Source: Ruania zhangjianzhongii (GTDB lineage Bacteria; Actinomycetota; Actinomycetes; Actinomycetales; Beutenbergiaceae). From it: DNA of 64,000 nt. The notes beneath the pieces were generated by a model that saw nothing but the letters and a program-made list of their open reading frames with translations, searched no databases and was not told where the DNA came from. Numbering within the stretch: position 1 is the stretch's first letter; each line of letters starts with the position of its first letter. The translations under genes and the position numbers were made by a program. Positions 58,295-64,000 of the stretch are shown piece by piece. Where the stretch lies: assembly GCF_008000995.1 (NCBI RefSeq), contig NZ_CP042828.1, forward strand, positions 3,276,882-3,340,881, written 5' to 3'.

Positions 58295-58520
58295 CAAGCC
58301 CTTCGGTTCGGAACTGCGTGGTGGGCGTTGCCGATGCAGCTCACCGGCGCGAATACCGGTAGCGCGTGCTCGCCGGCGGAGGTCATTGTGCGAACCTACG
58401 CCCGGGGGTAGGGGGCCGCATCTGCGCGCGGGATGCCCCGCCAGCCGGGAGCACCGTTGAGCTCCGGCCCAGAATACGACCGCGAGCGCAGGCGCGTTCC
58501 GGGGCCGCTAGCGTGTCCTT

Positions 58521-59345
58521 ATGCGTGAGCTCCAGAAGGTCATCGTCGCCGAGATGGGCGTTCAGCCCGACATCGATCCTGCTGCCGAGGCGGAACGCCG
58601 GGTCGCCTTCCTGAGCGAGTACCTCGCTGCGACCGGGGCGCGGGGCTATGTGCTCGGCATTTCCGGCGGGCTGGACTCCACCCTTGCTGGTCGCCTCGCC
58701 CAGCGTGCTGTTCAGCAGCGCCGCGCGGAGGGCGGGGAGGCCGTCTTCGTGGCTGTGCGCCTGCCGTATCGGGTGCAGTTTGACGAGGAGGACGCCCAGG
58801 CGGCGCTCGAGTTCGTGGCTGCCGACGAGATGATCACCTACAACGTGGCGCCCGCTGTGGACGCGTTCGAGTCTGAGTACCTGACGGCGACCGGCCACCC
58901 GATCTCGGACTTCACCAAGGGCAATACGAAGGCACGGCTGCGCATGGTCGCTCAGTACGCCGCCGCCGGCGACCGCGGCCTGCTCGTGATCGGCACCGAC
59001 CACGGATCAGAGTCGGTGACCGGATTCTTCACGAAGTTTGGTGACGGTGCTGCCGACGTGCTGCCCCTCTTTGGGCTGAACAAGGGACAGAATCGGCGGG
59101 TGCTGCGGGCGATCGGTGGCCCGGAGCGGCTCTGGTCGAAGGAACCGACCGCCGACCTGCTCGACGGCCTACCCGGCCGGCCCGACGAGGTGGAGCTCGG
59201 CGTCACGTACGAGTACATCGACGCCTACCTTGAGGGCCGAGAGGTGCCCGATGAAGTGGCCGAGACCATCGAGGCAGCCTGGCGGCGCACGCGGCACAAG
59301 CGGACCGTGCCTGTCACCCCGCAGCACACGTGGTGGAAGGGGTGA
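58521..59345 (+). CDS. nadE: ammonia-dependent NAD+ synthetase
   Basis: The product has 274 residues, normal for the ammonia-dependent form, with no glutaminase domain. The ATP pyrophosphatase loop is GISGGLDSTLAG with SGGLDS at residues 48-53. FDEEDAQAALEF, NTKARLRMVAQYAAA, GTDHGSESVTGFFTKFGDGAADVLPL and LWSKEPTADL are the hallmark segments for deamido-NAD and Mg binding. It makes NAD+ from deamido-NAD+ with ammonia and ATP. It is convergent with the DHA2 exporter gene. The lack of a glutaminase domain is notable, since many actinobacteria use the larger glutamine-dependent NadE. Confidence 0.96.
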   Translation: MRELQKVIVAEMGVQPDIDPAAEAERRVAFLSEYLAATGARGYVLGISGGLDSTLAGRLAQRAVQQRRAEGGEAVFVAVRLPYRVQFDEEDAQAALEFVAADEMITYNVAPAVDAFESEYLTATGHPISDFTKGNTKARLRMVAQYAAAGDRGLLVIGTDHGSESVTGFFTKFGDGAADVLPLFGLNKGQNRRVLRAIGGPERLWSKEPTADLLDGLPGRPDEVELGVTYEYIDAYLEGREVPDEVAETIEAAWRRTRHKRTVPVTPQHTWWKG

Positions 59346-59421
59346 TCCTGGCCTCGCTCCTGTCCTGGCAGCCGATGCTCCCCACGCCCGAAACGACCGC
59401 CAGCTGCAGAGGTTGAGAAGA

Positions 59422-61113
59422 TCAGCGGGTCGGGGCCAGCTCGTCCGTGGAGGTCCGCTCGGACTCCGGTCCCGGATCATCTGCCTCGGCGGGATCGCTG
59501 GGCACCGTCGTCCGGCTCGGCTGCTCGGAGGCGACCGAGAGGCTGCCCGTGGTCGGTTCGGCCTCCGATGAGCGCTCGATCCGGGTGGCCAGCGGCTTCT
59601 CGTGGACGAACATCAGCAGCACAGCGGCGATCAGGCCCAGCGGGGCGATCCACAGGAAGATCGGGGTCAGCGCGTCCGAGTAGGCGGTGATCACCAGGTC
59701 ATGCACCGGCTCAGGCAGCCCGGACACAACGGCTGGGGTCAGGGAATCTGCGCTGCCCATCTGGCCGGCACTCGCTGCGGGCAGGCGCTCGGCCATCAGG
59801 CTGACCAGCCGTGAGGCGAACAGACTGCCGACCAGGGAGGAGCCGAGGGTGGCCCCAATCTGGCGGAAGTAGTTGTTCGAGGCGGTGGCGGTGCCAACCA
59901 TCGTGATCGGGAAAGTGTTCTGCACGATCAGCACGAGGTTCTGCATCGCCAGGCCCAGGCCGACACCCAGCAGCCCCAGGTAGGCGCAGGCCAGCCACAG
60001 CGGCTCGTGGGGATCCATCTGGGAGAGCAGGACCATGGCAGCAGCGATGGAGAGCGCGCCGGCCACCGGGTACCACTTGTACCGGCCAAACCTGGAGACC
60101 AGGGCACCGGAAGTCGTGGAGGTGATAAGCATCGCGGCCATCATGGGGATCATGGCCAGCCCGGCCACGGTGGCGTCCAGGCCGAAGGACATCTGCAGGT
60201 AGGTGGGCATGTAGCCCAGGGCACCGAACATGGCCACGCCGATGAGGAGCCCGGCGATCGTGGTGAGCACAAAGTTGCGCTCCTTGAACAGCGTCATCGG
60301 GATCAGCGGCTCGGCGGTTCGCCGCTCCACCAGCACGAAGGCGACGGCGGTCACCACGAACAGGGCGATCAACCCCAGGACGACCGGGTCCGTCCAGGCG
60401 TAGGTTCCACCACCCCAGGTGGTCACGAGCACCATGGAGGTCGTGGCCGTGGCAATCAGGGCCATGCCGCCCCAGTCCAGGGTCGGCCGCCCGTGCTGGC
60501 GAGGTAGCTTGAGGAAGAAGGTGGCCGCCAGCAGGGCCAGCACGCCGATGGGCAGATTGATCCAGAAGGCCCAGCGCCAGCCAGGACCGTCGGTGAACCA
60601 GCCGCCGAGCAGCGGGCCGATCACGGAGGACAGGGCGAAGACGCCGCCCATGACGCCCATGTACTTGCCGCGTTCACGCGCCGGTACCACGTCCGCGATC
60701 GCTGCCTGGGACAGGATCATCAGGCCGCCGCCGCCGAGGCCCTGGATGACGCGGGCCACGATCAGTGTGCCCATGTCCGCGGAGAGCCCGCCGACCACGG
60801 ATCCGATCATGAACACGGAGATGGCGAAGATCAGCAGCGGCTTACGGCCGATCTGGTCGCCGAGCTTGCCGTAGATCGGCATGGCGATGGTGGTGGCAAG
60901 GATGAAGGCGGTGATGACCCAGACCATGCTGCTGACGCCGTTGAGCTCACCGACAATCGTGGGCAGAGCCGTGGCGAAGACCGTCTGGTTCAGTGAGGCC
61001 AGCAGCATGGCCAGCATCAGGCCGATGAACAGGGGGACGAGCGTTCCCTTCGGGACCGCGGAGACGGGGGCAGACGCGGACCCCTGGCGTGCGTCCCGGG
61101 ACGTGGTGGTCAT
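59422..61113 (-). CDS. DHA2 family multidrug exporter (14-helix MFS)
   Basis: The product has 563 residues with about 14 hydrophobic segments. Helix 1 LFIGLMLAMLLASLNQTVFATALPTIVGEL, motif A GKLGDQIGRKPLL, and motif C-type LGGWFTDGPGWRWAFWINLPIG are typical of EmrB/QacA drug:proton antiporters. A long cytoplasmic acidic/Ser-rich tail of about 80 residues follows helix 14. It overlaps the upstream TetR gene by 4 bases (ATGA), so the regulator and pump are one operon. Substrate unknown: likely dyes, antibiotics or host compounds. Confidence 0.92.
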   Translation of the reverse strand: MTTTSRDARQGSASAPVSAVPKGTLVPLFIGLMLAMLLASLNQTVFATALPTIVGELNGVSSMVWVITAFILATTIAMPIYGKLGDQIGRKPLLIFAISVFMIGSVVGGLSADMGTLIVARVIQGLGGGGLMILSQAAIADVVPARERGKYMGVMGGVFALSSVIGPLLGGWFTDGPGWRWAFWINLPIGVLALLAATFFLKLPRQHGRPTLDWGGMALIATATTSMVLVTTWGGGTYAWTDPVVLGLIALFVVTAVAFVLVERRTAEPLIPMTLFKERNFVLTTIAGLLIGVAMFGALGYMPTYLQMSFGLDATVAGLAMIPMMAAMLITSTTSGALVSRFGRYKWYPVAGALSIAAAMVLLSQMDPHEPLWLACAYLGLLGVGLGLAMQNLVLIVQNTFPITMVGTATASNNYFRQIGATLGSSLVGSLFASRLVSLMAERLPAASAGQMGSADSLTPAVVSGLPEPVHDLVITAYSDALTPIFLWIAPLGLIAAVLLMFVHEKPLATRIERSSEAEPTTGSLSVASEQPSRTTVPSDPAEADDPGPESERTSTDELAPTR

Positions 61114-61730
61114 GAAAGCTTCCTGTAGAGGTCCTGATAGAGGTCAAGTGCGCCGGCCACGGAGTCCGGCTGGAGCCGCCTGCCCGTGGTGCCCTGCGTG
61201 ACGATGAGATAGCGCAGGGGGACTCCGGCGGCTGTGGTGAGCATGCGGGCCACGCTTTCGACGCTGTGCCCGGTGAGCCCGTCGGACCAGTCCGGATGCG
61301 CAGCCATGGCGTCGGCGAGCACCGAAGAGACGAGGTCCTCGCCCTCGAGCATCATTTCCCGACGCTGCCATAGCAGGTGCGGGAACTTGTCGAGAAGCCG
61401 AGACCGGCGGTCCTCGTCCCCCTCGGAGTACGTGCTCCGGGTCACCGTCAGCAGGAGCTCGGTGGTTCGATGGATCAGGCCGTCGCCGTCCAGGAAGTCC
61501 TCCGGCAGCTCTGGGACCGTGGGGGCCCGCACGCCGAGGATGGCGTCCTCCTTGGTGGGGAAGTAGTTGAAGAACGTCCGCTGGGAGATCCCGGCCTCAC
61601 TGGCAATCGCCTCCACGGTGACCTGGGTGGTGTCGTCGTCAAGGGCAAGCTCGGCCGCGGCATCGTGGATCGCATGCCAGGTCTCGACCTTTCTGCGCTC
61701 GCGAAGTGAAGTGGTCATCGTGGGGGACAT
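61110..61730 (-). CDS. TetR/AcrR regulator of the DHA2 pump
   Basis: The product has 206 residues. Helix-turn-helix: VTVEAIASEAGISQRTFFNYFPTKEDAILG; the C-terminal half is the ligand-binding helical domain with SVARMLTTAAGVPLRYLIVTQ near the dimer side. ATG 61730 was chosen; ATG 61718 and an ATG at 61754 are also open, and none has a ribosome site, which suggests leaderless or weak translation. It is the first gene of the operon with the exporter. A direct repeat at 61741-61770 just upstream may be its operator. Confidence 0.9.
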   Translation of the reverse strand: MSPTMTTSLRERRKVETWHAIHDAAAELALDDDTTQVTVEAIASEAGISQRTFFNYFPTKEDAILGVRAPTVPELPEDFLDGDGLIHRTTELLLTVTRSTYSEGDEDRRSRLLDKFPHLLWQRREMMLEGEDLVSSVLADAMAAHPDWSDGLTGHSVESVARMLTTAAGVPLRYLIVTQGTTGRRLQPDSVAGALDLYQDLYRKLS

Positions 61731-61740
61731 AGATACATTG

Positions 61741-61770
61741 TTGCGCGACTGCACTTATTGCGCTACTGCA
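61741..61770. promoter_or_regulatory. 13-bp direct repeat upstream of the TetR gene, possible operator
   Basis: TTGCGCGACTGCA (61741-61753) and TTGCGCTACTGCA (61758-61770) differ at one base and lie 17 bases apart start to start, 10 bases upstream of the chosen TetR start codon. The position suits autoregulation by the TetR protein, although TetR sites are more often inverted repeats. Confidence 0.4.
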
Positions 61771-61798
61771 TCATGGCGTGTTGTGCGTCACTCACTGC

Positions 61799-61824
61799 GG
61801 GAACCGGCGTACCCGGTGGTTCCC
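61799..61824. terminator. candidate hairpin after nagA
   Basis: GGGAACC (61799-61805) pairs with GGTTCCC (61818-61824) around a 12-base loop, about 80 bases downstream of the nagA stop and upstream of the TetR promoter. No T-run follows. It could end nagA transcription and insulate the TetR operon. Confidence 0.35.
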
Positions 61825-61902
61825 ACGCGCCAACAGTGTTCCAACGAGGCAGCGGCGGTCGGCGGCCGAGGGAAACCACCAGAACCCGCTAGTCGCCACA
61901 AC

Positions 61903-63105
61903 TCAGGATGACTGGCCCGCCACCGGCGCGCCGCCGCGCCACACCTCGAGCACCTGCAGGTCGCCATCGGTAACGAGCACATCCGCGCGGTAGCCGGCCC
62001 GCAGCGCCCCGAACGGCTCCCCGCCGACGGCCGGGCCGATCATCTCGGCCGGAGTGAGCGAAGCCGCCCGCACCGCCGGCACCAGCGGCACGCCGCCGGT
62101 CACGGTGGTGCGCAGCACATCCACCAGATGTGCGGTGCCGCCGGCGATCGAGCCGCCCTCGGCGAGCCGGGCCACGCCGCCGGCCACCTCCACGTCCAGA
62201 CTGCCCAGCCGGTAGCGCCCGTCGCTCATCCCGGCGGCGGCCATCGCATCGGTCACCAGCGCGATGTTCTCCGCTCCCACCAGCGTGAACACGTCCCGGA
62301 CCAGCTCCGGGTGCAGGTGCACCCCGTCGGCCACCAGCTCCACCACCAGGTCGCCGGCGGCCGCAGCGGCCAACGCCACCGGTACCGGCCCGGGCGTGCG
62401 GTGGTGCATCGGCGCCATCCCGTTGCACAGGTGCGTCACCGTGGCCCGCCGGCCGGAGCCGGCCAGCAGGGCGTTCCCGCGTTCGACGGCGGAGCGCATC
62501 TGGGCTGCATCGGCGTCGGTGTGTCCGTAGGAGGGCAGGCTTCCGGCGGCCACCAGCGCCTGGATCACCTCGGCGGCCCCGGGCACGTCCGGCGCCACGG
62601 TCATCGTCACCAGCCGGCCGTCGAGCGCCTCGGCGAGAGCCGAGACCAGGGAGGGATCGCCGTCGCGCAGGAACTCCGGGTTCTGTGCCCCACACCGGGC
62701 CGCGGCCAGGAACGGCCCCTCCGCGTGCACTCCCTCGATCTCACCGGCCGCCACCAGATCGGCGAGCAGTTCGGCGCGGGCCAGCAGCACCTCGTCGGGC
62801 GCGGTGACCAGGGAGGCGAGCATCCGGGTGGTGCCGTGCCGGCGGTGCTCGGCGACCGCCTGCTCGGCCTCGGCGCGCCCGCCGGCGTCGGGGAAGCTGG
62901 CACCGCCGCCACCGTGGTTGTGCACGTCCACCAGACCGGGCAGCACCAGGCGGTCCGGAGCAGCCACCGGAAGCTGGTCAGCCCAGCGAGCGGGCAGTTC
63001 CGCCGCTGGCCCGACCCAGCGGATCAAGCCCTCGGCGCCGGCCAGCACACCGTCGGCGATCTCGGCCTCCGGGGTGATCACGCGACCGCGGATCAGCTGC
63101 TCCAT
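61903..63105 (-). CDS. nagA: N-acetylglucosamine-6-phosphate deacetylase
   Basis: The product has 400 residues of the amidohydrolase TIM-barrel family. The N-terminal part shows VLPGLVDVHNHGGGGASF, the metal HxH. The metal-bridging Glu is in EGVHAEGPFLAAARCGAQNPEFL, followed by SYGHTDADAAQ, THLCNGMAPMHHRTPG and ALVTDAMAAAGMSDGRY with the catalytic Asp. It removes acetate from GlcNAc-6-phosphate to give glucosamine-6-phosphate for cell-wall recycling or chitin use. No nagB or PTS gene is adjacent; the ROK regulator at 1859 is distant. ATG 63105 is preceded by GAGAGGA. Confidence 0.95.
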   Translation of the reverse strand: MEQLIRGRVITPEAEIADGVLAGAEGLIRWVGPAAELPARWADQLPVAAPDRLVLPGLVDVHNHGGGGASFPDAGGRAEAEQAVAEHRRHGTTRMLASLVTAPDEVLLARAELLADLVAAGEIEGVHAEGPFLAAARCGAQNPEFLRDGDPSLVSALAEALDGRLVTMTVAPDVPGAAEVIQALVAAGSLPSYGHTDADAAQMRSAVERGNALLAGSGRRATVTHLCNGMAPMHHRTPGPVPVALAAAAAGDLVVELVADGVHLHPELVRDVFTLVGAENIALVTDAMAAAGMSDGRYRLGSLDVEVAGGVARLAEGGSIAGGTAHLVDVLRTTVTGGVPLVPAVRAASLTPAEMIGPAVGGEPFGALRAGYRADVLVTDGDLQVLEVWRGGAPVAGQSS

Positions 63106-63150
63106 GCGAGGGTCCTCTCAGTGGTCCGGCGGGTCAGGCGGTCGAGACAG

Positions 63151-63846
63151 TCAGAACAGCCGGGACTCCACGTCGTCCAGCCCGCGCATCGCGTCGTAGT
63201 CCAGCACCACGCAGCGAATACCGCGGTCGGTGGCGAGCACCCGCGCCTGCGGTTTGATCTCCTGCGCGGCGAACACTCCCGCCACCGGGGTGAGCAGCGG
63301 GTCCCGGTTCAGCAGGTCCAGGTACCGGGTGAGCTGTTCCACGCCGTCGATATCCCCGCGGCGCTTGATCTCCACGGCGACCGTCCCGCCCTCAGCGGAC
63401 CGGGCAAGGAGATCCACCGGCCCGATCGCGGTCGGGTACTCCCGCCGCACCAGGGAGTGCCCGTCGCCGAGCAGCCCGATCTGCTCGGCCAGCAGCTTCT
63501 GCAGGTGCGCCTCCACGCCGTCCTTGACCAGGCCCGGATCCACGCCCAGGTCATAGCTGTGGTCGTCGATCAGCTCATGGATCGAGACCACCAGCTGATC
63601 GTCGGTCTTGGTGCTGGCCACGGTCCACACCGCCTGCACACCGGCCTCGCGCTGGTCCTCGGTCGGTTCGCTCTCCTTCAGCGCACACGGCGGACTCATC
63701 CAGTTCAGCGGCTTGTACGAGCCGCCGTCGGAGTGCACCAGCATCGACCCGTCGGACTTGATCATCAGCACCCGCCGAGCCAGCGGCAGGTGGGCCGTCA
63801 GCCGGCCGGTGTAGTCCACCGCGCACTCGGCGATCACGAGCCTCAC
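63151..63846 (-). CDS. nucS: mismatch-specific endonuclease NucS/EndoMS
   Basis: The product has 231 residues. It opens [23 protein letters not shown], the N-terminal DNA-binding domain. The RecB-like nuclease core shows Asp145 in [10 protein letters not shown], Glu159 and Lys161 in [21 protein letters not shown], the D-x(n)-E-x-K catalytic set. In actinobacteria NucS replaces MutS/MutL in post-replicative mismatch repair by cutting both strands at mismatches, working with the beta clamp. GTG 63846 has AGGAAGG upstream. It lies 16 bases after the DUF2550 gene, the expected neighbour between the atp genes and nucS. Confidence 0.96.
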   Translation of the reverse strand: MRLVIAECAVDYTGRLTAHLPLARRVLMIKSDGSMLVHSDGGSYKPLNWMSPPCALKESEPTEDQREAGVQAVWTVASTKTDDQLVVSIHELIDDHSYDLGVDPGLVKDGVEAHLQKLLAEQIGLLGDGHSLVRREYPTAIGPVDLLARSAEGGTVAVEIKRRGDIDGVEQLTRYLDLLNRDPLLTPVAGVFAAQEIKPQARVLATDRGIRCVVLDYDAMRGLDDVESRLF

Positions 63847-63862
63847 GACTGGTCCTTCCTGC

Positions 63863-64000
63863 TCACACGATCCTCGAGGTGCTCGGGTCCGGCGGCGCCG
63901 CCTCCAGCCAGGACCGCAACCCGTCCAGTGCACCGTCCTCGGCGGCCAGCCGGAACTCCGCGCCGGAGTAGATGCAACGCGCCTCACTCAGCGCACCTGG
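63863..64000 (-). CDS. DUF2550 domain protein, C-terminal part only
   Basis: The frame is open to the right edge of the window; 45 C-terminal residues are visible, including [32 protein letters not shown]. This resembles the end of DUF2550 proteins, which have an N-terminal membrane helix and lie between atpC and nucS in many actinobacteria. The position immediately upstream of nucS, on the same strand and 16 bases away, supports this. The membrane segment is outside the window, so this is an assignment from a short stretch plus gene order. Confidence 0.65.
   Translation of the reverse strand, partial: PGALSEARCIYSGAEFRLAAEDGALDGLRSWLEAAPPDPSTSRIV

Overview
The window comes from a high-GC actinobacterium. 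Codon usage is strongly GC-biased, GTG starts are frequent and 4-base ATGA/GTGA gene overlaps are common. Marker systems agree: NucS/EndoMS mismatch endonuclease, a mycothiol-dependent-type enzyme, GlgE-pathway glucan synthesis, DUF4235, DUF2550 and DUF222-HNH proteins. The domain styles suggest Micrococcales (perhaps the Ruania/Georgenia/Beutenbergia area), but the genus is inference. No tRNA, rRNA, CRISPR array, prophage or plasmid module was seen.

Layout. 1-3 kb: the end of an ebo-type cluster (eboE 3' end, eboF-like phosphatase) and a ROK regulator. 3-5.3 kb: an accessory pocket with an orphan AbiEi-type gene bracketed by palindromic repeats, a 29-bp tandem repeat, a DUF4345 gene, and two decayed fragments (sulfatase 5' end, gapdh 3' end). 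5.3-7.5 kb: a phosphoesterase and a leaderless trypsin-fold protease coupled to an 88-residue protein. 7.5-10.4 kb: ligA with its small CpaE-labelled neighbour. 10.5-16 kb: membrane proteins, a DUF222-HNH protein, a methyltransferase, and an ArsR/MFS pair sharing a 23-bp palindrome. 16-18.3 kb: cysteine desulfurase and mnmA (tRNA thiolation). 18.4-24.4 kb: a GNAT protein, then a purine-salvage module (LacI regulator, adenosine deaminase, NCS2 permease, second deaminase) with a LacI-type operator between divergent genes. 24.4-29.4 kb: a PQQ-like propeller protein and the etfB-etfA operon extended by overlapping phosphotransferase and unknown genes.

29.4-48 kb is dominated by storage alpha-glucan metabolism: glgX, glgP, and the tightly overlapping operon glgE-treS-(maltokinase::glgB fusion). 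TreS and maltokinase make maltose-1-phosphate, GlgE polymerises it, GlgB branches the chain, and GlgX and GlgP degrade it. Between glgX and glgP lie GNAT, FAD dehydrogenase, trpS, aldo/keto reductase and MDMPI-type genes. A small scarred islet (39.56-40.5 kb) holds an IS3-type transposase remnant, a duplicated 3' gene end, a SnoaL-like gene and a 71-residue unknown.

48-64 kb: a YbbN-like protein, an envelope lipoprotein/membrane pair, a DivIVA-type coiled-coil protein, GNAT and hydrolase genes, a glutamate-cysteine-ligase-family enzyme, nadE, a TetR-regulated DHA2 exporter, nagA, nucS and the end of a DUF2550 gene.

Most of the window is ordinary chromosomal core. The least explained parts are the AbiEi/palindrome pocket, the protease pair, the 39.6-40.5 kb islet and the maltokinase-GlgB fusion. 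No convincing wholly new system was found.
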